Source: Campylobacterales bacterium (GTDB taxonomy: Bacteria; Campylobacterota; Campylobacteria; Campylobacterales; JALSKU01). From it: a stretch of DNA of 22,791 bases. Numbering within the stretch: the first letter of the stretch is position 1; every line of letters starts with the position of its first letter. A program made the position numbers and the translations under genes. Below, piece by piece: positions 6,720 to 14,835 of the stretch. The notes under the pieces were generated by a model. The model made no database searches. It saw only the letters and a list, made by a program, of their open reading frames with translations, and was not told where the DNA came from. The stretch spans positions 1 to 22,791 of the forward strand of contig JALVXV010000304.1 in assembly GCA_027038235.1 (NCBI GenBank), in the 5' to 3' direction.

Positions 6720-7012
6720 GTATTAAACAAGCAATTTTAAAAACATTAGAAGAGAATAAAAAACTAACAACTCTTAAAGAAATTTATGAATTTATTAAAA
6801 GTTATTTCTTGGCTGAGCTAAAAAGCAAAACTACAAAATCTACAATCTATACAAATAAAATAAAAAAGAGATATTGGAATTTTGTAACAATATTTTACAA
6901 AATAATAAATCAATTTATCAATATTGTAAAAATAAAAATATTCCAATATACACAAAGGAATAAAATTGAAAAAGTTATGGTCTATTTCAACAACATTAAG
7001 AAATCCATATAG
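6716..7012 (+). CDS. Small helix-turn-helix-like protein, probably frameshifted
   Basis: A frame of 98 codons overlapping the methyltransferase stop by ATGA. The first 45-50 residues (SIKQAILKTLEENKKLTTLKEIYEFIK...) look like a short HARE-type winged-helix start, a kind of DNA-binding module often found beside restriction genes. After about base 6856 the frame loses protein character and overlaps the endonuclease by 47 bases. From 6859 a neighbouring frame reads KEILEFCNNILQ...IPIYTKE and stops at 6961-6963, two bases before the endonuclease start, which is ideal operon spacing. A single-base change in the A-rich run 6857-6868 would join the two parts into a protein of about 82 residues. This is a real inactivating mutation, a phase-variable tract, or a sequencing error. 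Function is unknown; a regulatory role is inference. Confidence 0.5.
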   Translation: MSIKQAILKTLEENKKLTTLKEIYEFIKSYFLAELKSKTTKSTIYTNKIKKRYWNFVTIFYKIINQFINIVKIKIFQYTQRNKIEKVMVYFNNIKKSI

Positions 7013-8666
7013 ATTTAAAGATTTTCTAAGAATTTTATTTGATTTTGAAGATAAAAGATGGGATAAACATACTCAGATAGAGTTTCAGATAAAACTTATT
7101 CAAAATAGGCTTTATGGATTAACAAATCAATTTTTAAAAGATTTGCCACAAGATTTAGAAAAAGAGTTTCTAAATTTTGATAAAAAATTAGATTTTGAAA
7201 TTGCTAAAAAAATTTTTGAAGTTAAAAATTATACCGATCCTGCAATGAGAGGAAGAACATCTTTTAAACCATTAGAAAAATTTGGGGCAATTGCGGTAAT
7301 TGATGGAAAAATTCAAATTACAAAACTTGGAGATTGGATTTTAAGTGATAAATTCAATATAAATCAATTTTTTTTAAAAGCTTTATTAAAATGGCAATAT
7401 TCAAATCCATTAGATAGATATTTTAAAAATTTTAATATCAAGCCTTTTGTAGGAGTTTTAGAATTAATTTACAAAGTAAATAAAAGATGTAAAAAGCTAA
7501 ACATAAAAACCAAAGGAATATCCTTTTGGGAATTTGAAATTTTTGCATTGAGCTTGAGCAATTATAAAGATATTGATAAAAAAGCAAAAGAGCTTATAGA
7601 ATTTAGAAAAGAATTTGAATCAAAAAAAAGCTTTAATGAAAAAGAAAAATATTATAAAAATTTTAAAAAAAATTATTTAAGTAATTTTTCAAACAAAAAA
7701 CACTCAAGGGATTATACAGATAATGCAATAAGATACTTTAGGCTTACAAATTTATTGTATATTAGAGGGGGTGGATTTTATGTTGACATAGATGAAAGAA
7801 AAATTAATTTAATTGAGTTTATTATTAAGAAAATATGCTCTTATAAAGAAGATTTTAAAAATAAAATGGAGTATATTGAATACTTAAGCAATTTAGAATT
7901 ACCTAAAATAGATTTTAAAGAAAAAGAATTTTTTATAGAAAATATTGTAACTTTAGATAATTCTTATAATAGAAAAAAATTAATGGGTTTAAATATAGAT
8001 GAATTAAAAGATATTTATAATTACTTAATAATTTTTAAAAAGAAAGATATTCTTAATGTTAAAGATGTAATTTATAATCTTAAAAATTATAGAAAGCATC
8101 AAACCTTAAAACCTAGTATTGCACTTGAAAAATATGTAGCACAAGCCCTAACAATTATAAATAGTGCTCTAAAAATTCAACCCAACTATATCGCAGGAGA
8201 TGATGGAGAAATAATCTTTACTGCTCCCGCTAATAAACCAGACATAGAGTGTTTTTATGAAAGTTTTAATTCAATTTGCGAAGTAACTAATTTGACAAGT
8301 AGAGACCAATGGTTTAACGAAGGTCAACCCGTAATGAGACATTTAAGAAATTTTGAAAAAACCTATAAAAATGCCTATGCTTTATTTATTGCTCCTAAAA
8401 TGCATCAAGATACAATTAATACTTTTTGGTTTGCTGTTAAATATGAATATGAAGGAGAAAAGCAAAATATAATTCCTATAACAATTTCACAGTTAATTAA
8501 AATTTTAGAGACTATAAAATTTTCAAAACAATTTTCTTTTTCTAGCAAAATACTAAAAAACTTTTTAGATGAAATTACAGAAGTAAAAAATATTACAAAT
8601 TCTAAAGAATGGATAAACTCTATTTCACAAAAACTTCAAAAATTTGAGGAATTTTTATGCAATTAA
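6966..8666 (+). CDS. Type IIS restriction endonuclease, AlwI/BspD6I family
   Basis: A 566-residue endonuclease expected to cut at a fixed short distance from an asymmetric 5-base site. The N-terminus WSISTTLRNPYR and the domain order match AlwI and the Nt.BspD6I large subunit as I remember them. The catalytic PD-(D/E)xK-like site is intact. Counting from memory of BspD6I E418/D456/E469/E482, this protein has Glu388, Asp426 (KPDIE), Glu439 (CEVT) and Glu452 at exactly the same spacings (38, 13, 13), and the following PVMRHL matches PVTRHY. The start is a TTG at 6966, seven bases after AAAGGA (6954-6959). The weak start codon and its place after the first methyltransferase fit delayed nuclease synthesis. 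Likely targets are of the GGATC, GAGTC or CCATC kind. Confidence 0.88.
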   Translation: MKKLWSISTTLRNPYRFKDFLRILFDFEDKRWDKHTQIEFQIKLIQNRLYGLTNQFLKDLPQDLEKEFLNFDKKLDFEIAKKIFEVKNYTDPAMRGRTSFKPLEKFGAIAVIDGKIQITKLGDWILSDKFNINQFFLKALLKWQYSNPLDRYFKNFNIKPFVGVLELIYKVNKRCKKLNIKTKGISFWEFEIFALSLSNYKDIDKKAKELIEFRKEFESKKSFNEKEKYYKNFKKNYLSNFSNKKHSRDYTDNAIRYFRLTNLLYIRGGGFYVDIDERKINLIEFIIKKICSYKEDFKNKMEYIEYLSNLELPKIDFKEKEFFIENIVTLDNSYNRKKLMGLNIDELKDIYNYLIIFKKKDILNVKDVIYNLKNYRKHQTLKPSIALEKYVAQALTIINSALKIQPNYIAGDDGEIIFTAPANKPDIECFYESFNSICEVTNLTSRDQWFNEGQPVMRHLRNFEKTYKNAYALFIAPKMHQDTINTFWFAVKYEYEGEKQNIIPITISQLIKILETIKFSKQFSFSSKILKNFLDEITEVKNITNSKEWINSISQKLQKFEEFLCN

Positions 8667-9529
8667 ATAAATTGTATCATAACGATTGTTTAAAAATTTT
8701 GAAAGACAAATCCACAATAGAACAAAACTCGATTCAATTGATCTTTGCAGATCCTCCATATAATTTGTCAAGAAACGGTTTAATATCAAAAAATAGTAAA
8801 ACCGGCGGTGACTATTTTATGGTAAATGAAGAGTGGGACAAAATGAGTTCTAAAGAGTATAGAAGATTTACAGATGATTGGATAAAACTTTGTAAAAATG
8901 TCTTAAAACCAAATGGAAGTATTTTTATAGCTTGCAGTTACCACAATATTGGTGAATGCATTATAACACTAAAAGAGAACGATTTTGAAGTAAAAAATAT
9001 CATCACTTGGCAAAAGACAAATGCTATGCCAAATTTAACAAGAAGAGTTTTAACTCACTCGACTGAGTTTATCATCTGGGCAGTAAAAGGCAAAGGTTGG
9101 GTATTTAACTATGAGGTTTTAAAAGAGTTAAATCCTCAAAAGCAAAAAGATGGAAGCAAAAAACAGATGAGAGATGTTTGGCAAATACCACTTTGTCAAG
9201 GAAAAGAGAGATTAAAAAGAGATAATGGGAAAGCCCTGCACCCAACACAAAAACCTGAAGAGCTTTTAAAAAGAGTGGTTTTAGGATTTTCTAATGAGGG
9301 GGATATAGTTTTAGACCCATTTGCGGGAAGTGGAACAACTCCATATATTGCAAAAAAATATAATAGAAACTATATAGCCATTGAAAAAGATAAAAAATAT
9401 TTTGAAGCAATGACGAAGAGATTAGATTATAAAATAGTCAACGAAGTTATCTTAAATAACAATATCAATGTAGGTCTATTTGATACAAAATTTCAAGATA
9501 ATTTAGACCAAAAAAAATTAATGGTATAA
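8657..9529 (+). CDS. Beta-class DNA N6-adenine methyltransferase (DpnA-like)
   Basis: A 290-residue methyltransferase for the second strand of the asymmetric target. Motif IV comes first (FADPPYNLSRNG, DPPY at 32-35) and the SAM-binding motif I is near the C-terminus (DPFAGSGTT, 220-228), which defines the beta class. The segments NIITWQKTNAMPNLTRR and THSTEFIIWA, and HPTQKPEELL before motif I, closely recall DpnA/MboC-type enzymes that methylate GATC. The start is ATG 8657, six bases after GAGGA (8646-8650), overlapping the endonuclease end by 10 bases. If the DpnA resemblance reflects specificity, GGATC (the AlwI site) is the best guess for the system. Confidence 0.9.
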   Translation: MQLNKLYHNDCLKILKDKSTIEQNSIQLIFADPPYNLSRNGLISKNSKTGGDYFMVNEEWDKMSSKEYRRFTDDWIKLCKNVLKPNGSIFIACSYHNIGECIITLKENDFEVKNIITWQKTNAMPNLTRRVLTHSTEFIIWAVKGKGWVFNYEVLKELNPQKQKDGSKKQMRDVWQIPLCQGKERLKRDNGKALHPTQKPEELLKRVVLGFSNEGDIVLDPFAGSGTTPYIAKKYNRNYIAIEKDKKYFEAMTKRLDYKIVNEVILNNNINVGLFDTKFQDNLDQKKLMV

Positions 9530-9530
9530 T
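9502..9530 (+). promoter_or_regulatory. Possible promoter of metG
   Basis: A perfect TATAAT (9525-9530) lies 28 bases before the metG ATG, with TTTAGA (9502-9507) 17 bases further up as a poor -35. It overlaps the last codons of the methyltransferase. It would give metG expression independent of the restriction-modification operon. Confidence 0.45.
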
Positions 9531-9558
9531 AATACAATCAAAACTCATAAGGATCAAA

Positions 9559-11502
9559 ATGGATAATAAATGCAAAAGAGCTTATATAACTACTCCGATA
9601 TATTATGTCAATGATGTGCCACATATCGGTCATGCTTATACCACTATCATTTGCGATACATTAGCAAGATACTCAAGACTTATAGGACTAGAGACATTTT
9701 TTCTAACAGGTACCGATGAGCATGGACAAAAGATAGAAGAAGCTGCTAAAAAAAGAGGTAAAAGTGCAAAGCAGTATGCTGATGAGATAAGTGGATATTT
9801 TAAAAATTTGTGGGATGAATTTGAGATAAGTTATGATAAATTTATAAGAACAACCGATGAAGAGCATATGAAGGGTGTTCAAAAAGCATTTGAAGTAATG
9901 TATAAAAAGGGTGATATCTATAAAGATATGTATGAAGGACACTACTGTGTAAGCTGTGAATCCTTTTTTACCAAAAATCAGCTTATCGATAACGAGTACT
10001 GTCCTGATTGTGGAAAACCGACAAATATAGTCAAAGAGGAGAGCTACTTTTTTAAACTTTCCAAATATGAAAAAAGACTGCTTAAGTGGTATAATGATGA
10101 AGAGAACTGTGTACTACCCAAGGGTAAAAAAAATGAAGTGATAAGCTTTGTCGAGCAGGGACTTAAAGATCTCTCTGTAACAAGAACAAGTTTTGACTGG
10201 GGGGTAAAACTTCCAAAAAGTATCAACGACCCAAAACATGTAATGTATGTATGGCTAGATGCACTCTTAAACTACATAACAGCTCTTGGTTATGGCGATG
10301 ATGAGAAACTTATGAAGTTTTGGCCGGCAACTGTCCATGTTGTAGGAAAAGATATATTAAGATTTCATGCTATCTACTGGCCGGCATTTTTGATGAGTTT
10401 AGATCTTCCACTTCCAAAGCATGTTGCTGCTCATGGATGGTGGACAAGAAATGGCGAAAAGATGAGTAAATCAAAAGGAAATGTTGTCAATCCACGAGAG
10501 GTTGCCAATGCCTACGGTCTTGAAAATTTTAGGTATTTCATGCTTAAAGAGGTACCTTTTGGTCAAGATGGAGACTTTTCACAAAAAGCTTTGATGGACA
10601 GAATCAATTCAGATCTTGGAAATGATTTGGGCAACTTAGTAAATAGAGTTTTGGGAATGAGTGGCAAATATTTTGATATGAAAGTTGACTCAAAAGATGT
10701 AAAAAAATATCACAAAAAAGAGTTAGATGCCACAAAAGAGATAGTAGATACTTTGCAAAAATACATTTTTGATATGCAGTTAAATAGATACCTTGAGGGT
10801 TTATGGAAAATTTTAACCATCGCAAATCAATCTATTGCTATATATGAGCCTTGGAAAATGATGAAAGAAAAGAGAGAGGATGAAGCGATGGCACTTGTAG
10901 CACTTGTTGCTAATCTTTTAGTAAAAGTGGCTATTTTGCTCCACCCTATTATGCCAAAGAGTACACAAAAGATAGCTACTCTTTTTGATATAGAAATAGA
11001 TACCAATAGTTACAAAAAGTATATATATGATTTTGAACTTATTGAAAGTGTAAAACTAACCAAAATAGCTCCTTTGTTTCCAAAGATAGAAAAAATGCTT
11101 ATGCCTTCACCTGAGCCTACTGCAAATGAAGAGAAAAAAGATAATAAAAAAATAAAAGATAAAAAAGAGGATGATGGTATCATAACAATAGATCAATTTT
11201 TTCAAACAAAACTAAAAATAGGAACAATTTTAAAGGCTGAAGTTATAGAAGGAAGTGATAAACTTTTAAAACTGCAAGTTGATCTTGGTGAAAAAGAGCC
11301 AAGACAGATTGTAGCAGGTATAAAAGCATACTACAAGCCTGAGGAGCTTATTAACACCCAAATATGTGTAGTCTCCAACTTAAAACCTGCTAAAATTTTT
11401 GGTCACAAAAGCGAAGGGATGCTGCTTGCAGCAAAAGATAAAAGCTCCCTCTCTTTAATGAGGCCTCAAAATAAAGTTGCCAATGGTTCATCAGTTGGAT
11501 GA
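9559..11502 (+). CDS. metG: Methionyl-tRNA synthetase
   Basis: A 647-residue class I aminoacyl-tRNA synthetase that charges tRNA-Met in the cytosol. It has the HIGH-type motif PHIGHAYTT near 21-29 and a zinc knuckle C130-x2-C133...C148-x2-C151. The KMSKS loop is at 301-305, followed by the anticodon-binding helical domain. A Lys/Glu-rich linker (about 515-540) leads to a C-terminal tRNA-binding domain (about 541-647) of the OB-fold type, used for dimerisation and tRNA affinity. The start is ATG 9559 after AAGGA (9549-9553). The stop overlaps the next gene by ATGA. Base composition returns to the host level here after the restriction-modification operon. Confidence 0.97.
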   Translation: MDNKCKRAYITTPIYYVNDVPHIGHAYTTIICDTLARYSRLIGLETFFLTGTDEHGQKIEEAAKKRGKSAKQYADEISGYFKNLWDEFEISYDKFIRTTDEEHMKGVQKAFEVMYKKGDIYKDMYEGHYCVSCESFFTKNQLIDNEYCPDCGKPTNIVKEESYFFKLSKYEKRLLKWYNDEENCVLPKGKKNEVISFVEQGLKDLSVTRTSFDWGVKLPKSINDPKHVMYVWLDALLNYITALGYGDDEKLMKFWPATVHVVGKDILRFHAIYWPAFLMSLDLPLPKHVAAHGWWTRNGEKMSKSKGNVVNPREVANAYGLENFRYFMLKEVPFGQDGDFSQKALMDRINSDLGNDLGNLVNRVLGMSGKYFDMKVDSKDVKKYHKKELDATKEIVDTLQKYIFDMQLNRYLEGLWKILTIANQSIAIYEPWKMMKEKREDEAMALVALVANLLVKVAILLHPIMPKSTQKIATLFDIEIDTNSYKKYIYDFELIESVKLTKIAPLFPKIEKMLMPSPEPTANEEKKDNKKIKDKKEDDGIITIDQFFQTKLKIGTILKAEVIEGSDKLLKLQVDLGEKEPRQIVAGIKAYYKPEELINTQICVVSNLKPAKIFGHKSEGMLLAAKDKSSLSLMRPQNKVANGSSVG

Positions 11503-12506
11503 GGATAGAGAGTTTAGCAAAGATAATTGATGGGGAGCTCTTAAACTTTCCCTCAATTACCTATATAGATCAGCTAAAAATAGATGCCAAACAGATTAAA
11601 AGAGCTGATGGTTATATATGCAAAGATGAAAAAGGTATAAAAAGTGCCATCCAAAATGGAGCCTATGCAATTATAAGCGAAAAAAAGCTAAATATAATTG
11701 ATCAAGAGATAGCATGGATAGAGGTAGATAGTATCGAAAAAGCTATCGTTAGATATCTTAGATATAAAGCTATTCAACTTAATTCAAAATTTTTTCTATC
11801 TGATAGTGTAACTTTTGAGATATTAAAAAGTATATCATCTGTAAAAGAGGATATACTCTTTTTAGGTAGTGATATATTTGATAACTTTTTAAAAATTGTC
11901 AATGCTAGTAGCAATACCATATTTATATCATCTAGTAAAAAGGTGTTAAATGATATTTATCCGCCATATTTATCCATAGAGCAAACTAAGAGTAGTTTTG
12001 TAAAGGTTGTAAAAAAAACACTCTTTAGAGTAGATCTTATCTATAAAGATAGATATTATAAAGATTTACATTTAGCACCACTTTTTATAGATGAGTTAAA
12101 TAAGGCTATAAAATTTTTAAATAAACTATCACTCCACTTCTCTCTTGAAGGGATAAAAACAAAGAGCCATTTTCATCCTATATTTATCGATAATAATTTA
12201 AATATAAAAGATTTTGGATATACTAGTAAAGTTTTAATAGAGGAGATTGATGAACTAGAGTTAGAGAGGGAGATTGAGTATCTAAATAGTTTTGCAAAAT
12301 ATGCAAAATATCTATTGCTCTTGCCTAGAGAATCTAAAAAAAGATATGATAATATTGAGATAAAATTATATACCAATTTTGATGATATTGTAAAATTTTC
12401 CAAAGAAAATTACAATTTTTTTCTTATTTTAAATAAAGAAAAAAAGGATATATTTTCACTTCTAAATGAAAAAAAAGATAGAAATATAAAAAGGAGTCTA
12501 TTTTGA
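11499..12506 (+). CDS. Hypothetical protein with Mur-ligase N-domain-like start
   Basis: A 335-residue soluble protein with no signal peptide. Residues 1-100 (IDQLKIDAKQIKRADGYICKDEKGIKSAIQNGAYAIISE) recall the N-terminal UDP-substrate domain of MurE/MurF, in which D-S-R-x-x-x-x-G-D-x-F-x-A is followed by a GA-x-A-x-V stretch. The central ATP-binding GTxGKT P-loop of Mur ligases is absent, so it is not an active ligase. The remainder (about 100-335) is AT-rich, Lys/Ile-rich and matches nothing I know. It follows metG with an ATGA overlap and precedes the antiporter with a 4-base overlap. A hypothetical gene lies at this place in Campylobacter (Cj0837, from memory), so it is probably a lineage-specific core gene of unknown function. 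Confidence 0.75.
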   Translation: MRIESLAKIIDGELLNFPSITYIDQLKIDAKQIKRADGYICKDEKGIKSAIQNGAYAIISEKKLNIIDQEIAWIEVDSIEKAIVRYLRYKAIQLNSKFFLSDSVTFEILKSISSVKEDILFLGSDIFDNFLKIVNASSNTIFISSSKKVLNDIYPPYLSIEQTKSSFVKVVKKTLFRVDLIYKDRYYKDLHLAPLFIDELNKAIKFLNKLSLHFSLEGIKTKSHFHPIFIDNNLNIKDFGYTSKVLIEEIDELELEREIEYLNSFAKYAKYLLLLPRESKKRYDNIEIKLYTNFDDIVKFSKENYNFFLILNKEKKDIFSLLNEKKDRNIKRSLF

Positions 12507-13678
12507 ATGAAGAGTCCTACTCTAGCAACAATTTTGACTATATTAGAGAGTATTGGGATTTGATTGGTGGTGTGATTTTTGCTATACTTGCACTATACTT
12601 TGAACATGTAGAAAATGATACGGTAGCTACAATACTTTCAGCACTTTCTATTGGTTTACTCTCAATTACAGTATCTGAAATAGCTGAAATTCTTGCACAT
12701 AGAATTAGTGAGCCTTATGGAAGTTATCTTTTGACGATCTCAGCAGTTGCGGTTGAAATTATCCTACTTTTTAGCATACTTTTACAAAGTGGCACAAATG
12801 CTGATGCAGTAGAGACAGTAAAAGGGGGTATTGTCTCAGCAGTACTTGTTGATATGAATGTTCTTTTAGGACTTGCTGTTTTTATTGGGGGGCTAGCTTT
12901 TAAAGAGCAACAACACAACGAAGATACATCAAGTTCATATACTACAATACTCTATGTTTCATCTTTAGCACTTTTAGTACCAGGTATTTTAGACTACACA
13001 AAGCATGGAGAAGAGGTGATAAAGAGTGCTAGTTTAGCCATATCTTTAGTGCTATTTCTCTTCTACTTAATAATTCTTATATTTCAAACAAAAACCCATA
13101 CTCACTTTTTCAAATCTACTGCAAGAAGTAGAATCTTTAGATATAAAAAGATGAAAAAAGAGCATGGTTTTGAGAGCGATGATGGACAAAATGAGGAGCA
13201 TGAGGCATATTATATCTTTGATCATCTATCACTTCCTCTTAATTTCCTATCAATGTTCATAATGATATTTATCATAGGTGTCATGGCAGAGGTTTTTGCT
13301 AGTAAAAGCTTACCTCTTTTTAAAGAGTTTGGTATCTCTACAGGCATTGCAGGTCTTTTGATAGCTGTCATTAGTGTAACTCCAGAAATTTTTACCGCCA
13401 TTAAAGCAGCAAAAGATGACCAAATTCAAAGAGTTATCAATATCGCTATGGGAGCATCAACTGTATCTATTTTACTTACAGTACCTGTTTTGATGTTTCT
13501 TGGCTACTTAGTTGATATAGATTTAACACTTGATTTTAATCCTCTTGAAATGGGGGCTTTGATATTTACTATCATACTTGCTTGGAAGACTACTGATGAT
13601 GGTGAGACTAACTATTTTGAAGGGCTTTCACACATAATGATCTTTATTTGCTATGCAATTATTGCAGGATTTTATTAG
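12503..13678 (+). CDS. CaCA-family Ca2+(Na+)/H+ antiporter, ChaA-like
   Basis: A 391-residue inner-membrane cation/proton exchanger with about 10-11 hydrophobic segments. The two inverted alpha-repeats of the family are visible. The first is LSITVSEIAEILAHRISEPYGS, with the SEIAE acidic motif near 60. The second is AVISVTPEIFTAIKAAKDDQIQ, with TPE near 300. A cytoplasmic loop in the middle (KKEHGFESDDGQNEEHEAYY) is acidic and could bind cations. It resembles E. coli ChaA more than YrbG. The start is TTG 12503 after AAGGAG (12491-12496). An ATG four bases later is out of frame. The gene overlaps the preceding one by four bases and is last in the metG cluster; the gap to dctP holds a new promoter. 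Confidence 0.85.
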   Translation: MNEESYSSNNFDYIREYWDLIGGVIFAILALYFEHVENDTVATILSALSIGLLSITVSEIAEILAHRISEPYGSYLLTISAVAVEIILLFSILLQSGTNADAVETVKGGIVSAVLVDMNVLLGLAVFIGGLAFKEQQHNEDTSSSYTTILYVSSLALLVPGILDYTKHGEEVIKSASLAISLVLFLFYLIILIFQTKTHTHFFKSTARSRIFRYKKMKKEHGFESDDGQNEEHEAYYIFDHLSLPLNFLSMFIMIFIIGVMAEVFASKSLPLFKEFGISTGIAGLLIAVISVTPEIFTAIKAAKDDQIQRVINIAMGASTVSILLTVPVLMFLGYLVDIDLTLDFNPLEMGALIFTIILAWKTTDDGETNYFEGLSHIMIFICYAIIAGFY

Positions 13679-13697
13679 GTTTTAAATATATATTAGA

Positions 13698-13703
13698 TAA
13701 AAT
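13698..13703 (+). promoter_or_regulatory. Probable promoter -10 (TAAAAT) of the TRAP operon
   Basis: GATAAAAT lies 30 bases before the first dctP start, in the 54-base gap after the antiporter. It is followed by AAAGGAA (13720-13726) seven bases before the ATG. A T/A-rich stretch replaces a -35. Confidence 0.5.
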
Positions 13704-13732
13704 CGTCCAATTTTACACGAAAGGAACATAAT

Positions 13733-14812
13733 ATGAGAAGATATTTAAATGGTATCGTTGCAGTATTGGCTGTGTTATTATTGTCAGCTTCATCTTTACA
13801 GGCTAAAAAGATAAGATGGAGACTTGCGATGAGTTGGCCTACAAGCCTTACTCCCATTTCAAGCCCAGCTATAAAACTAGCAAAATATATGAAAGAGATG
13901 AGTGATGGAAAGTTTATCATCAAAGTCGAAGGTGCAGAGAAAACAAAATCTGCCCTAGGAGTATTTGATATGGTAAAGGGTGGCTCCTACCAAATGGGGC
14001 ATACAACTTCATACTTTTACATAGGCAAAGACCCTTCTTTGGTATGGTTTACTACAGTTCCATGGGGAATGACAACTGCTGAACAGTATGCTTGGTTTTA
14101 TTATGGCAATGGCATGAAGTATATGAAAAAAGTGTATAGCAAATATGGCATGTTGGCATTTCCAGGAGGAAATACCGGAGTTCAAATGGGCGGATGGTTT
14201 AGAAAAGAGATAAAAAGTGTTGATGACTTAAAGGGTCTAAAGATGAGGATCCCAGGATTTGCTGGAAAGGTTATGGCAAAGCTAGGAGTAAGTGTTGTAA
14301 ATATTCCAGGGGGTGAACTTTATACCTCTTTAGATCGTGGCACTATCGATGCACTTGAATGGGTAGGACCTGGAATGGATATAAAGATGGGTTTTTACAA
14401 AGTCGCACCATACTACTATACAGGATGGCATGAGCCGGGAGCTGAAGCTCTTTTTTATATCAATAAGAAAGCTTTTAAAAAACTACCTAAAAAGTATAAA
14501 ACAATGCTTAAAACTGGCATGAAAGCTGTTGCTGCTGATATGTTTATGGAAAATTTTGCTGATAGTGTAACTGCTTGGCAAAAGATGGTAAAAGAGATGC
14601 CAAATATTAAGGTAAAAACATTCCCTACCTCAGTCTTAAAGGCTATGAAAAAGGCTACTGATGAAGTTCTAAATGAGTATGCGAAAAAAGATCCAACATT
14701 TAAAGAGATCATGGATGACTATCTCTCATATCAGAAAAAAGCAAGAGTTTGGACTATGATGAGTGAATACTACTATCTAAAAGCTTCACAAGAAGTTGAG
14801 AGTGCAAAATAA
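13733..14812 (+). CDS. dctP: TRAP transporter solute-binding protein, DctP family (copy 1)
   Basis: A 359-residue periplasmic receptor. A signal peptide (MRRYLNG..., cleaved near LQA-KK, about residue 24) is followed by the two-lobed DctP fold. R172 in LKGLKMRIPG is the conserved Arg that pairs with the substrate carboxylate throughout TRAP receptors. The set NTGVQMGGWFRKEI, PGGELYTSLDRGTIDALEW and KVAPYYYTGWHEPG resembles the TakP subgroup, which binds 2-oxo acids or other monocarboxylates, and not the C4-dicarboxylate DctP subgroup. It starts at ATG 13733 after AAAGGAA. A second receptor follows 23 bases later, colinear without gaps after the signal peptide and identical at the DNA level over long patches. 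Confidence 0.93.
   Translation: MRRYLNGIVAVLAVLLLSASSLQAKKIRWRLAMSWPTSLTPISSPAIKLAKYMKEMSDGKFIIKVEGAEKTKSALGVFDMVKGGSYQMGHTTSYFYIGKDPSLVWFTTVPWGMTTAEQYAWFYYGNGMKYMKKVYSKYGMLAFPGGNTGVQMGGWFRKEIKSVDDLKGLKMRIPGFAGKVMAKLGVSVVNIPGGELYTSLDRGTIDALEWVGPGMDIKMGFYKVAPYYYTGWHEPGAEALFYINKKAFKKLPKKYKTMLKTGMKAVAADMFMENFADSVTAWQKMVKEMPNIKVKTFPTSVLKAMKKATDEVLNEYAKKDPTFKEIMDDYLSYQKKARVWTMMSEYYYLKASQEVESAK
14042..14137 (+). repeat. Direct repeat patch between dctP copies (pairs with 15142-15237)
   Basis: Ninety-five of 96 bases are the same as at 15142-15237; the only difference is the synonymous third base at 14113 (GGC/GGT). Flanking sequence is clearly diverged at third positions, suggesting recent gene conversion. 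Confidence 0.85.
14165..14280 (+). repeat. Direct repeat patch between dctP copies (pairs with 15265-15380)
   Basis: All 116 bases are identical to 15265-15380, including every synonymous site. The identity ends abruptly: the next bases are gctagg in copy 1 and acttgg in copy 2. A third identical patch of 68 bases lies at 14729-14796 and 15829-15896. Confidence 0.88.
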
Positions 14813-14835
14813 AATTTTAATGAAAGGGTTGCAAT

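Larger units (their letters stand above)
5694..9529 (+). other. Restriction-modification operon inserted before metG
   Basis: Four plus-strand frames with overlaps or near-contact: D12 methyltransferase, small gene (ATGA overlap at 6716), type IIS endonuclease (TTG 6966), and beta-class methyltransferase (10-base overlap). Base composition is visibly lower in GC than the flanks: 7621-7680 has 5 G/C in 60, against 23 in 60 for 10441-10500 in metG. No integrase, transposase, terminal repeat or obvious target-site duplication is visible, so the insertion mechanism is unclear. In Campylobacter, as I remember it, the small gene and metG are direct neighbours. Confidence 0.85.

Noticed and set aside
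13679..13732. Thiamine diphosphate riboswitch upstream of the transport operon
   Set aside because: The 54-base leader is too short and lacks the CUGAGA-type conserved core; none is visible before thiB either.
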